64,000 nt of DNA from the NCBI RefSeq assembly GCF_000403395.2, contig NZ_KE159675.1:128325-192324 (forward strand), in the 5' to 3' direction. Shown piece by piece: positions 8,030 through 18,191 of this stretch. Source of the stretch: Anaerotruncus sp. G3(2012). GTDB lineage: Bacteria; Bacillota; Clostridia; Oscillospirales; Ruminococcaceae. Numbering within the stretch: the stretch's first letter is position 1; every line of letters starts with the position of its first letter. A program made the position numbers and the translations under genes. The notes beneath the pieces are model-generated. The model saw only the letters and a program-made list of their open reading frames with translations, was not told where the DNA came from and made no database searches.

Positions 8030-8399
8030 AATAAGCCCCCCTGAAAACAGATTTTGTCCCCCGAATGCAACAGCAAATGCGTTTGGAACCCGACGCCTCA
8101 CAGACAGAGGGGTACCCCTCGATTCCGCAGCCTTTGCAAAGGCCGAAAACGTCTGGTCCCGATTATTCACCCTCTGCCAAAGCAGCGGGCGTTCGGATCA
8201 CTTCTAAAAACATCATACCCCAAAACCGGTCAAAATTCAAGACTGCGCCAAAAATCGCCTTGAGAGGAAACGGGACGGAAACCCACCGGCACAGCGGTTT
8301 CCAATATCGTGAAAGATTCGTAAACAAACGGGAGAATTCATAGAATATTCATAAACGGCCGGTAGAATGGGGGGCAGATCAAAAAAAGGAGGATGATCC
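8030..8399. other. 370-nt intergenic region with a repeat fragment
   Basis: The gap lies between the divergent corrinoid and M23 peptidase genes. Positions 8096-8160 resemble the repeat fragment at 39504-39540 (ATTCCGCAGCCTTTG.AAAGGC...AACGT.TGG). I see no RNA gene. An AT-richer part at 8310-8355 presumably holds the promoter of the rightward gene, but no clear sigma-A pair is present. Confidence 0.5.
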
Positions 8400-9194
8400 A
8401 TGGAGAAACCTGCGGTCAAACAGCAAGCGACGACAGCAGGGAAATCGACAAAACGACTGAAAAAATACATAGCGTCAGCAGGTGCAGGGATGGCATTCCT
8501 GCTGCTCTGCGCGTTTTCTCCCAAGATGCAGGCCGAAGCACTTACGCCGCCCGCACAGGAGACCAAAACCGTGACCGTTACCGAAAAAATCCCGTTCGAG
8601 ACGACCTATGTCGACCTGCCAAACACCTACCGAGGCTATACCGAGCTGGTGAGCGAAGGCGTGATGGGCGAGCGGCAGGTCGAGGCGCAGGTGATCTATG
8701 AAGGGGATCAGGTGGTAAGGGTGGTTTCGATCAAGACGACGGAAACCGGCCGGCCGGTCAACCAGGTGGTCCGCCGCGGGACCAAGCTGCTGCGTACCCC
8801 GACGGCGGACGGGAGCGTTTGGAAAACCTCGTTTGCAAACCCGCTCAAGACCAGAGGATGGCTGTCAGCGGATTTTTACGACTACCACGGTCACAATGGG
8901 ATCGACCTCGCCGCGCCTTATGGAACGCCGGTCTATGCGGCGGCGGGCGGCACCGTCGAGCTTTCGGGCTGGTACGGCGAGTATGGACGGTGTGTTATCA
9001 TCGGGCATTCGGATGGCAGCAAGACCCTCTATGGGCACAACAGTAAGCTGAATGTGTCGGTTGGGCAGACGGTGAAACAGGGGGAGAAAATCGCGGAAGT
9101 TGGCTCGACCGGGAACTCGACCGGGAACCATCTGCATTTTGAGATTCGGGTGGGAGGGACATTCCTCGATCCGCTCGTTTATATGGATAAGTAA
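8400..9194 (+). CDS. G5-domain M23 family metallopeptidase (cell-wall hydrolase)
   Basis: A 264-residue exported protein. A hydrophobic signal/anchor spans about residues 22-40. A G5 domain at about 54-128 (KTVTVTEKIPFETTYVD ... VVRRGTK) probably binds wall polysaccharide. The M23 LytM domain at 150-262 shows the zinc motifs HNGID (165-169), YGH (211-213) and HLHFE (244-248), all intact. It should cleave peptide cross-links in peptidoglycan. GGAGG precedes the ATG. The gene stands alone between divergent and convergent neighbours. Confidence 0.92.
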   Translation: MEKPAVKQQATTAGKSTKRLKKYIASAGAGMAFLLLCAFSPKMQAEALTPPAQETKTVTVTEKIPFETTYVDLPNTYRGYTELVSEGVMGERQVEAQVIYEGDQVVRVVSIKTTETGRPVNQVVRRGTKLLRTPTADGSVWKTSFANPLKTRGWLSADFYDYHGHNGIDLAAPYGTPVYAAAGGTVELSGWYGEYGRCVIIGHSDGSKTLYGHNSKLNVSVGQTVKQGEKIAEVGSTGNSTGNHLHFEIRVGGTFLDPLVYMDK

Positions 9195-9200
9195 AGCACA

Positions 9201-9236
9201 AAAGGAACGGACGATCCGGATCGCCCGTTCCTTTTT
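9201..9236. terminator. Bidirectional terminator
   Basis: AAAGGAACGGACGATC pairs with GATCGCCCGTTCCTTT (one mismatch) and is followed by T residues. It separates the M23 gene from the convergent glycosyltransferase gene. Confidence 0.8.
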
Positions 9237-10511
9237 CTATTCCGGCCGGCTGTAAATCTCGTCGATGCGCTGCTGGATGCATCTTCCAGCGCGTTCGAGG
9301 CTCAGCTGTTCGGTGACAGATCGTTTGGCGTTCTGGGAGATCTGCTGGTAAAATGCCGGATCCTGCCAGAGCTTCTGCATGGCTTCAGCGGCCTGCTCCA
9401 GGTCTGCATCCGCCCAGCGGTTCCCAGCTTTGTATGGGCCATAATCCTCTTCAATCGGAACCAGCGAATAGTCGATCATGCAGGCGGTTTCCTGGCTCAT
9501 GAATTCGGTATTGGCCGACCAGTTGGTGGCAACCACAGGGGTCCCGAGCAGCATTGCTTCCGCCAGAGCCAGACCGAACCCTTCCGCGCGGTGCAGGGAA
9601 ACGAGCACATCCACACAGCTTACCAGGCTATTCACCTGGACTTTGGTTAAAATATCAGAAATCAGATAGATATTCCGATATCCCTGGAAGCTGGCCCGGA
9701 GCATGTCCAGATCCGCCTGCTGGGGGTTGTTTACCTTGATGACCAGCCCCACCTCCGGATTCTCGACCGGGAAAGCCCGCTTATAGGCGGCGATAACCCC
9801 CAACGGGTTTTTACGCTGGATGGTGCTGTTGCAGTCATACATGGTGAGATAGAGGAACTGGTTTTCCGGGAGGTGGAACCAACTGCGTGAACAGGCGTCG
9901 TCGGTTGGAGCACTGATCGCATAAGGGACTGTTCGAACAGGAAGAGAGGTTTTTTTGCGGATGCTTTCGCTGACAAACTCCGCGGGGGTCCATATTTCGT
10001 CCAGCAGCCCCATGCAGAGACACCACTCATCCGGGAATTCCTCCAGTTCCCAAAGCCAGAAGCCGATGTTATAGTGCTGCGCCCACATAGATGCCGGAAG
10101 CTGAAAGTAGGCGGCAACCAGCTCGGAGGGGTTGATGTGGATGAGATTGATATTGAACGGGACCGTATTGGTGATTTTCGAATCCCATGTAGAATCGGAA
10201 TGGCGCATCTGGCCGATCTGATCGACATTATAGATCGTGAACGCTGCGCCGCTCTGCGCCAGCGCATCCGCAACCAACCGACAGCTCTGTCCCAGCCCGA
10301 TCTCCCCTTTGATGTAACCGATCAGATTGACACCGTCGGGAGCGGCGGAGCGGCAGAACCGGTGCTGGAAGGAAGAGAGCACGACCGCCAGCTTTCTCCG
10401 TGTAGCCCATGGCTGCACCCGCTTGAGGAGCGCAGATGGAACGATTTTTTTTAAAAAAGGCTTGCAGGCGGTTACGATCCTCCACAAAAAACGAAACACA
10501 GAATGATGCAT
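9237..10511 (-). CDS. Glycosyltransferase, GT4-like GT-B fold
   Basis: A 424-residue protein with the two-lobe layout of family 4 glycosyltransferases. The N-terminal lobe has GVNLIGYIKGEIGLGQS (acceptor side). The C-terminal lobe has SLHRAEGFGLALAEAMLLGTP followed by ATNWSANTEFM, the E-x7-E nucleotide-sugar signature. The acceptor and sugar cannot be read from sequence. The manC-gmd-rmd operon is transcribed divergently from the shared 437-nt gap, so GDP-mannose or GDP-rhamnose is a reasonable donor. That is inference. A GGAGG site lies upstream of the ATG. Confidence 0.87.
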   Translation of the reverse strand: MHHSVFRFLWRIVTACKPFLKKIVPSALLKRVQPWATRRKLAVVLSSFQHRFCRSAAPDGVNLIGYIKGEIGLGQSCRLVADALAQSGAAFTIYNVDQIGQMRHSDSTWDSKITNTVPFNINLIHINPSELVAAYFQLPASMWAQHYNIGFWLWELEEFPDEWCLCMGLLDEIWTPAEFVSESIRKKTSLPVRTVPYAISAPTDDACSRSWFHLPENQFLYLTMYDCNSTIQRKNPLGVIAAYKRAFPVENPEVGLVIKVNNPQQADLDMLRASFQGYRNIYLISDILTKVQVNSLVSCVDVLVSLHRAEGFGLALAEAMLLGTPVVATNWSANTEFMSQETACMIDYSLVPIEEDYGPYKAGNRWADADLEQAAEAMQKLWQDPAFYQQISQNAKRSVTEQLSLERAGRCIQQRIDEIYSRPE

Positions 10512-10948
10512 AAAACCTCCATGGAAAAGAGATGGGATTTAGCGGGCCGTATGGGTTGCAATTTCGACCGTGTTCAAGTATAATCATAAGTATATCTGAA
10601 AATTCGCAAAAGCGCAAGCAGCGGCCCATTTGGAACCATTTGTGTGAAAAGGTCTGCCAGTCTGCTCAAAGGCCGCGGCGTTGGGGACAGGGTTCCTGCC
10701 GCCGCGTGTATATGGCGGAATACGCCATCCGGAAAAGCGCTTTTTTGAGGGTGTCCTGGTCCTGGCTGGTCAGAGCGGAGAGAGGGGTTTTGGGTAAAAA
10801 TCCCCCTGATATAAAGATTATGGGACAAACCCTCAAGCGAACCTTTCAACAACCAGGAAGAGAAAAATACAGGTCTGCCCAGGGAAACCCGGGCAAAGCC
10901 GGCTGGTTTTGCCTTTCCGGACAGGCTCAGTAAGTAAGGGGCGTTTTC
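10512..10948. other. 437-nt divergent intergenic region with a long manC leader
   Basis: It holds the promoters for the glycosyltransferase (leftward) and manC (rightward). The rightward promoter at 10556 implies a leader of about 355 nt with several short GC-rich hairpins (for example around 10671-10720). I do not recognise a known riboswitch in it, and I see no credible gene. Confidence 0.5.
10556..10584 (+). promoter_or_regulatory. Sigma-A promoter upstream of manC
   Basis: TTGCAA and TATAAT are spaced by 17 nt. It lies about 365 nt before manC, leaving a long untranslated leader or driving a small RNA. Confidence 0.6.
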
Positions 10949-13073
<2,125 letters not shown>

Positions 13074-13140
13074 AACCGCTGCCTGCGGGCCTTTAATGGC
13101 TGTTTTTAAAATCTGAAAAAGCGTTGGAGGTGGATTTGTC

Positions 13141-14088
13141 ATGAAAGCGCTAATCATTGGGGCGGCAGGGTTTGTCGGGCACTATTTGATCAGCCATCTG
13201 CGCGATGCGTGTAACTGGCAGGTCAGTGCCACCAAGCTCAAACATGAGGAGGTCCCTGGCCAGGGGATCAGCCTGTTTGATCTGGATATTCTGGAGATAG
13301 GGCAGATCAGGACCCTGCTGGAGCAGGTGCGTCCGGATTGTATTTTCCATCTGGCGGCACAAAGCTCGGTCGCCCTGTCCTGGAAGAATCCGGCTTTGAC
13401 AGCGGATGTGAACATCAAGGGGGTTATCAATCTGCTGGATGCGGCCCGCGCGCTGGATTACAGGCCCAGGATCCTGTTGATCGGGTCGGGCGAAGAATAT
13501 GGGCATGTGAAACCGGAAGAAATCCCGATTCAGGAGGAAAACAACCTGCGTCCCGGAAACATCTACGCCGCGACCAAGGCGTGTCAGAACATGATCGGGA
13601 AAATCTATGCGGACGCCTATGGGATGGATATCATCCGGGTACGGGCGTTTAACCATATCGCGCCGGGACAGGCGCCGATCTTTGTGGTTTCGGATTTCTG
13701 CAAACAGGTCGCGGAGATCGAAGCCGGGATCCGGGAACCGGTCATTTCGGTCGGGAACCTCAGCGCTAAACGGGATTTTACGGATGTCCGTGACGTAGTT
13801 CGTGCATACCGGCTTTTGATGGAGAACGGCAGGCCCGGGGAGCTTTACAATGTCGGGAGCGGCCATGCGGTGGCCATCCAGGAGATATTGGACCAGATAT
13901 TGTCCCTGTCGAATCAGAAGATAGAAGTCCGGGTGGACAGCAGCCGGATGCGCCCGGTCGATGTGCCGATCATTGAGGCGGATATTTCAAAGCTGTGTGC
14001 GGATACCGGATGGGAGCGGCAGATTGCACTGGAACAAACCATCCGGGAGATCGTAGAGGATTGGAGAAACAAGGTCAAGGCGGGATAA
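13141..14088 (+). CDS. rmd: GDP-6-deoxy-D-mannose (GDP-4-keto-6-deoxymannose) reductase
   Basis: A 315-residue extended SDR enzyme. The NAD(P) motif GAAGFVG is at residues 7-13 and the catalytic YAATK at 142-146. The segments FNHIAPGQ, VGNLSAKRDFTDVRDV and YNVGSG match Rmd-type reductases better than GDP-fucose synthase (Fcl). The expected product is GDP-D-rhamnose. A GGAGGTGG site precedes the ATG, and the gap after gmd is 67 nt. A terminator follows at 14102. Confidence 0.88.
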   Translation: MKALIIGAAGFVGHYLISHLRDACNWQVSATKLKHEEVPGQGISLFDLDILEIGQIRTLLEQVRPDCIFHLAAQSSVALSWKNPALTADVNIKGVINLLDAARALDYRPRILLIGSGEEYGHVKPEEIPIQEENNLRPGNIYAATKACQNMIGKIYADAYGMDIIRVRAFNHIAPGQAPIFVVSDFCKQVAEIEAGIREPVISVGNLSAKRDFTDVRDVVRAYRLLMENGRPGELYNVGSGHAVAIQEILDQILSLSNQKIEVRVDSSRMRPVDVPIIEADISKLCADTGWERQIALEQTIREIVEDWRNKVKAG

Positions 14089-14101
14089 ACTGTCTTGAAA
14101 G

Positions 14102-14136
14102 AAAAAGGACGCGGAAGAGAAATCCGCGTCCTTTTT
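14102..14136 (+). terminator. Terminator of the manC-gmd-rmd operon
   Basis: The stem AAAAAGGACGCGGA / TCCGCGTCCTTTTT with a 7-nt loop lies directly after rmd and ahead of the convergent gene ending at 14178. Confidence 0.9.
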
Positions 14137-14177
14137 GGTTTTCCGATCGGATATGCCGCCGCAAAGCTGGCTTTTGT

Positions 14178-14552
14178 TCAGTGGCTGCAATTCTTTTTTT
14201 CAAAGAATTCCTGTAGGGAGAACGAACCTTCGGCGGCATAGCCCAGTTTGTTGAGCGAATGGCGCAGTTCTGCCGGAAGCCGGCCGCTCAACCGGGCTGC
14301 TGCGACCCCATTCCGGAGCTGCGCCGCGAACGCCGCGCGCGCCATCCCGTCGATCAATGGGAGGTCGGTGCGCCGGCCAGTGTCCGCCCCTTCAAGCACC
14401 ACGCATCCCTCCTCAAGGGTGAATACGGCGGTTGCGAGCACCTCATCCTTCTGAAAGGCCGCGTAGGCGAACACGTTTTTTCCATCCAGCCCGAAGCTGC
14501 CGCATACCCGCGCGGAAAGCCGCGGATCGGATAATCTGCGAATCTGAAACAT
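14178..14552 (-). CDS. Small protein of unknown function downstream of the pseudouridine synthase
   Basis: A 124-residue protein, mixed alpha/beta in appearance, beginning MFQIRRLSDPRLSARV. The middle contains AYAAFQKDEVLATAVFTLEEG. It vaguely resembles a short GNAT acetyltransferase core, but the acetyl-CoA loop is not clear, so I leave it unassigned. GGAGG precedes the ATG at 14552, which lies 14 nt after the end of the upstream gene, so the two are co-transcribed. The longer reading frame upstream overlaps that gene and is rejected. Confidence 0.65.
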   Translation of the reverse strand: MFQIRRLSDPRLSARVCGSFGLDGKNVFAYAAFQKDEVLATAVFTLEEGCVVLEGADTGRRTDLPLIDGMARAAFAAQLRNGVAAARLSGRLPAELRHSLNKLGYAAEGSFSLQEFFEKKNCSH

Positions 14553-14566
14553 CCTGCACCTCCATC

Positions 14567-15304
14567 CTATTTCGCCGCCGCATTGCGCAGGGCAGCGACC
14601 TCGGAAGGCTTCAGCTCCCGCCAGTGTCCCGGTTGGAGCATCCCCAGCTTGAGCGGGCCGATCGAAGTGCGTTTGAGCCGCGCGACCTCCAGCCCGACTG
14701 CCTCGCACATCCGGCGCACCTGCCGGTTGCGCCCCTCCTGGATTGTGATCTGGAGTACGACCCGGCCCTCTCCCTTCTCGAGCACCAGGACGGTGGCCGG
14801 CAGGGTCATCCGACCGTCGAGCATCACGCCCGCGGCCATCTGCGCCGCCTGTTCATCGGTGATTCCCGGACGGGCGGTCACCCGGTAGGTTTTGGAAATG
14901 TGGTTGGACGGATGCATAATCAGGTTGGCGAAGTTCCCGTCGTTTGTGAGCAGAAGCAGCCCTTCGCTGTTGCGGTCGAGCCTGCCCACCGGGTAGACCC
15001 GCATGGGCAGGTCTTTCACCAGATCGGTGACGCATCTGCGCCCCATCTCATCTGAGGTGGTGGTGACATAGCCGCGCGGTTTATGCAGCATGACGTAACA
15101 GTTTTTCTTTTTGCGCTGGAATACGATCCGCTTTCCATCGACCGCGATGATGTCGCGGTTGGGGTTGACCGGGTTGCCCAGCTGGGCGGGATGCCCGTTG
15201 ACAGTGATCCGTCCGTTTCGGATCGCCTCTTCCGCCTTGCGGCGGGACATGACGCCATGATCCGAAAGTACCTTCTGAATCCGGATGCCTTTTCCCTGTG
15301 CCAT
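14567..15304 (-). CDS. Pseudouridine synthase, RsuA/RluB/RluE family
   Basis: A 245-residue enzyme that isomerises a uridine in rRNA. An N-terminal S4 RNA-binding domain (IRIQKVLSDHGVMSRRKAEE) is followed by the catalytic domain with the conserved Asp in VGRLDRNSEGLLLLTNDG. The EGRNRQVRRMCEA motif near residue 190 is typical of the RsuA/RluB group. A large-subunit RluB-like role is likely but not certain. I chose the ATG at 15304, with AGGT upstream. A GTG at 15325 would add seven residues. Confidence 0.92.
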   Translation of the reverse strand: MAQGKGIRIQKVLSDHGVMSRRKAEEAIRNGRITVNGHPAQLGNPVNPNRDIIAVDGKRIVFQRKKKNCYVMLHKPRGYVTTTSDEMGRRCVTDLVKDLPMRVYPVGRLDRNSEGLLLLTNDGNFANLIMHPSNHISKTYRVTARPGITDEQAAQMAAGVMLDGRMTLPATVLVLEKGEGRVVLQITIQEGRNRQVRRMCEAVGLEVARLKRTSIGPLKLGMLQPGHWRELKPSEVAALRNAAAK

Positions 15305-15390
15305 AAATTTTACCTGTCTTTCCACGGCTCACGCCGTTGATTTTTGTGAGATTCAGGACCTGTGCGCCCCGACGATTTTTGTGGTTCTGG

Positions 15391-15556
15391 CTAGGGGCTG
15401 TTTGAAAAATCGAAATAGCCGTCTTTTTCTACAAAAAGCGGCAGCTGCCGCGTCAAAAATGCGCGGAATACAGCAAGTATTCCTGTGCTTTTTTCCTTGC
15501 AACCGCTCGCTTTTTACGAACCATCCGTCTATTTCTCTATTTTCAAACAAGCCCTA
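15391..15556 (+). repeat. MITE-like element with terminal inverted repeats (family 2, copy 1)
   Basis: The left end CTAGGGGCTGTTTGAAAA is mirrored at the right end, which reads CTAGGGCTTGTTTGAAAA on the other strand. This gives a short, gene-free element of about 166 bp. Its left 90 bp resemble, on the opposite strand, positions 39568-39658, sharing GGGCTGTTT, GAATACAGCAA and other blocks. The CTAG (or TA) at both edges may be a target duplication. No transposase is encoded. It lies in the 371-nt gap between two leftward genes. Confidence 0.65.
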
Positions 15557-15572
15557 GAAAGCGGAATACAAA

Positions 15573-15640
15573 CGTGTTTTCGGCTCTGGCTTCAGGCCAA
15601 AGGCCGCTGGGCCGGTTGGCCTTTGCGCGCTGCCCCACGC
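15573..15640 (+). repeat. Family 1 repeat fragment (side module)
   Basis: The sequence resembles the side module at 27325-27380 and 52026-52083 (CTCCGGCCTAA...GGC...GGTTGGCCTATGCGCGC). It lies directly beside the MITE-like element, upstream of nothing but downstream of the rightward end of the gap. It is diverged. Confidence 0.5.
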
Positions 15641-15675
15641 TCCCGAAGCCCTGTCAGACGCATTACAGGATAGCC

Positions 15676-16857
15676 TTATGTAAACAACCATTCCAAGAGA
15701 GATTCGCGGGGGGAAGGGGTGGTCGCCTCGACCGGCTGTGCGGCGGTCAGCGGCAGCTCGGCGACCGGCTCGCCATTGCAGCAGATGGTCAGATGTCCGA
15801 GCAGGTCCCCCTGCTCGACCGGCGCGAACACAAGCGGTGCGGCAACCGCGCGCACCTCTACCCGATCCCCCTCGAGCAGCGCCATTGCAGGGGGAGGGGT
15901 GTACCGCAGCGCGACAGCCGGTTCGGTCCCGCCCGCAACCGGGAGCTGCAATCCTGTGTGCGGCAGATAGCCCGAAAGGTCGTCCGGGGTGAGCAGGCCA
16001 AAATAGCGGTCGAACAGCCTGCGGTGCTCGTTCCAGTCGTCCGGGCAGCCGAGCGTGACAGCGATCAGCCGTACCCCGTCCCGCTCGGCGCAGGAGACCA
16101 GGCACCGCCCGGAAGCCTTGGTAAAGCCGGTTTTGACGCCGATTGTGCCGGGATATTCCCGCAGCAGGCGGTTGTGGTTGGTGAGCCAGCGGTTATAGGG
16201 CGGGTTGCCATACTGGACTACCGCTTTGCTCTGGGCGCAAATCTCGGCAAAAAGCGGATTTTGCAGTGCCTCGCGGGCGAGCAGCGCCATGTCGTAGGCG
16301 GTGGAGTAGTGGCCGGGGTCGTCCAATCCGGAAGGGGTTGCGAACCGGGTGTCCGCCATGCCGATCTCAGCAGCGCGGGCATTCATCCGCTCAACAAACG
16401 CAGGGATCGACCCCGAGATGCGCACCGCTGCCGCATTGGCGCCGTCGTTGCCAGAGGCAAGCAGCATCCCATAAGCGAGTGCCCGCAGGGAAACGCTGTC
16501 CCCCTCCTGAAGGCCCATCGACGAGCCTTCCACCCGGATGGCATCGCTGTCGACCTGAAAATAATCGTCCAGACCGCCCTGCTCGAGGGTGAGCAGGGCG
16601 GTCATGATTTTGGTGGTCGAGGCCATTGGCAGGCGCAGACCAGCATTCTGTGCAAAGAGCACACGCCCGGTCTGCGCATCCATCAATACCGCGGCCTTGG
16701 CTTTGGTCTGGTAGTCCGGCGTATCCGCAACCGCCTGCACTGCGGCGGGCTTCCCAAAGCCGTCCGGTGTCTGCGCGTGCGCATCAGTCACCCGCACCCC
16801 TGCCAGCAAAAGCAGGAATGCGACCAGCAGGACGATCGACTTTTTCAGCATCTCCAT
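15676..16857 (-). CDS. D-alanyl-D-alanine carboxypeptidase (DacF-type, peptidase S11)
   Basis: A 393-residue penicillin-binding protein that trims the terminal D-Ala of peptidoglycan stem peptides. A signal peptide spans residues 1-27. The catalytic Ser-Lys pair is in STTK at about 80-83, SGN at 135-137, and KTG at 242-244. The first four residues after the active Ser and the GNDGANA segment match S11 enzymes. A C-terminal beta domain of about 100 residues ends in a short amphipathic helix (SLLEWLF). I chose the ATG at 16857 because AAGGTG lies upstream. GTG at 16866 is possible. DacF-type enzymes often sit beside scpAB in Firmicutes, as here. Confidence 0.92.
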   Translation of the reverse strand: MEMLKKSIVLLVAFLLLLAGVRVTDAHAQTPDGFGKPAAVQAVADTPDYQTKAKAAVLMDAQTGRVLFAQNAGLRLPMASTTKIMTALLTLEQGGLDDYFQVDSDAIRVEGSSMGLQEGDSVSLRALAYGMLLASGNDGANAAAVRISGSIPAFVERMNARAAEIGMADTRFATPSGLDDPGHYSTAYDMALLAREALQNPLFAEICAQSKAVVQYGNPPYNRWLTNHNRLLREYPGTIGVKTGFTKASGRCLVSCAERDGVRLIAVTLGCPDDWNEHRRLFDRYFGLLTPDDLSGYLPHTGLQLPVAGGTEPAVALRYTPPPAMALLEGDRVEVRAVAAPLVFAPVEQGDLLGHLTICCNGEPVAELPLTAAQPVEATTPSPRESLLEWLFT

Positions 16858-16931
16858 CACCTGCACCTTGTCATCAAAATATCGTTTGATACCAGTATAC
16901 AGGTCATTTTATGCGGATTCTGTCGGTTCCA

Positions 16932-17345
16932 TTACTGGGGCTTGCCCTCCTGCCCGGCGGAATCGGGCGGATTCTTGTCCTTTTTGGAAAACAGTTCGGA
17001 AACCTTGTCAAACAGCTCGGGCATCAGTGAAACTGCGCGGTCCGCGACGTTCTTGCTGTTGTCGAACTGGAGCAGCCGGACATCCCCGTCCTTGACCACA
17101 AGGAATGCCAGCGGCTGTACCGAGACACCGCCGCCTGCACCGCCGCCGAACAGCTCGCCCTCTTTCTGGGTGGGCAGGTCCGAGCCGCCCGAGCCGAATC
17201 CAAAGCTGACTTTGGAAACCGGGATAATGACCGTCCCGTCCGGGGTGGTGATCGCTTCACCGATCACCGTATTGGCGTCGACGAGCGACCGCAGGTTCTG
17301 CATCGAGCTGTCGAGCAGGCCGTTGATTGGATGTTCATTGTTCAT
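16932..17345 (-). CDS. GerW family sporulation protein (YtfJ), internal start
   Basis: A 137-residue product that would be initiated inside the fused frame. The ATG at 17345 has GGAGG 7 nt upstream. The sequence starts MNNEHPINGLLDSSMQNL and continues with the conserved VIPVSKVSFGFGSGG. The normal GerW length is about 130-155 residues, so this is a complete protein. I list it separately because the ribosome site makes internal initiation likely. Whether the long form is also made is unknown. Confidence 0.7.
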   Translation of the reverse strand: MNNEHPINGLLDSSMQNLRSLVDANTVIGEAITTPDGTVIIPVSKVSFGFGSGGSDLPTQKEGELFGGGAGGGVSVQPLAFLVVKDGDVRLLQFDNSKNVADRAVSLMPELFDKVSELFSKKDKNPPDSAGQEGKPQ

Positions 17346-18002
17346 GGAAATTCCTCCGTCCTTATGATCTGCGGAACTGCCTGCGGTTTTTGCCGCGCGT
17401 GTCCGCCTGTTTCGTTTGAGCGTTTTGGCCAGAAACCGGCCTGCGATATTTCCCGTCCCGAGCAGGGCAAAGAGCGGGAGCATACGGCCATGCAGGGAGA
17501 ATTCCACACTGCCCTGTGAAGCGGTGAAGTCCGGCTGAATCGAGATTTCCTGCTTTTTGAGGCGCAGGAAGTGGTGGGCAGAGGCCAGAATCCCATAGAC
17601 CGCCGCGTTCGTCCGCCCATAGCGGATTCCGGTTTCGGCAGCGTCCCCCTCGGCGACCACCATCTGAAGCCGAACCCGAAGCGGAAAATGCCGGACCAGA
17701 AAACCCGTCCCTTCCGCTGCCGCGGAAAGCAGGTCAGAGAGCAGGCCAGCCATGCCGGGGATTCCGCCGAACTGCTCCCCCAGAGATTTTTTCTTTTTGT
17801 CCGGCGGCTTTTTGCGGGCCTTCTTGGCCTTAACAGGCTTTTTTTCCGGCTTTTGTGGGCCGCCCAACCGGAGCTTGAAAAACGCCCAGCACAGGACGGC
17901 TTCGGCCGTTTCGCCGGTCTGATAGTGCAGCCGGATCGAACAGGGGATCAGCAAACAGACCGTGACCAGGGCCCACAGCCCCAGCAGGATAAAACCGACC
18001 AT
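16932..18002 (-). CDS. DUF2953 membrane protein fused in frame to GerW/YtfJ
   Basis: A 356-codon frame joins two families that are usually separate neighbours (ytfI and ytfJ in Bacillus). Residues 1-210 are DUF2953: an N-terminal membrane segment, a Lys/Pro-rich linker (KKPVKAKKARKKPPDKKKK), then a soluble domain. Residues 220-356 are GerW/YtfJ, with VIGEAITTPDGTVIIPVSKV and a glycine-rich stretch. No stop codon separates them. However, an excellent internal ribosome site, GGAGGAATTTCC-ATG, stands exactly at the start of the GerW part (17345). Both a fusion protein and a separate GerW may therefore be made. GerW proteins take part in spore formation or germination. Confidence 0.8.
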   Translation of the reverse strand: MVGFILLGLWALVTVCLLIPCSIRLHYQTGETAEAVLCWAFFKLRLGGPQKPEKKPVKAKKARKKPPDKKKKSLGEQFGGIPGMAGLLSDLLSAAAEGTGFLVRHFPLRVRLQMVVAEGDAAETGIRYGRTNAAVYGILASAHHFLRLKKQEISIQPDFTASQGSVEFSLHGRMLPLFALLGTGNIAGRFLAKTLKRNRRTRAAKTAGSSADHKDGGISMNNEHPINGLLDSSMQNLRSLVDANTVIGEAITTPDGTVIIPVSKVSFGFGSGGSDLPTQKEGELFGGGAGGGVSVQPLAFLVVKDGDVRLLQFDNSKNVADRAVSLMPELFDKVSELFSKKDKNPPDSAGQEGKPQ

Positions 18003-18191
18003 ATCCGTCCCCCTTTTTGTGCGTCCACGATGTTTGAACAGATGGGTAAAAAGTTAAGATGATGGAATAAATCCGGAAAACCATCCCCAATCGGGCGGAT
18101 GCGGCCCCACGGGAGCAGTTTCACGCAGCCTGGAGGGGAGGAATGTAAGAGGAAGGCACTGGACGCTTATGAGCCTGGCCTGGAACCAGGT

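Noticed and set aside
8400-9194. A SpoIIQ sporulation protein
   Set aside because: It has an M23 domain with a membrane anchor, but the zinc ligands are intact and a G5 domain is present, which fits a general wall hydrolase better. I see no clear sigma-F or sigma-G promoter.
15574-17367. A 597-codon rightward frame opposite the carboxypeptidase and DUF2953-GerW genes
   Set aside because: It crosses gene boundaries, lacks a ribosome site, and mirrors the codon structure of the leftward genes.
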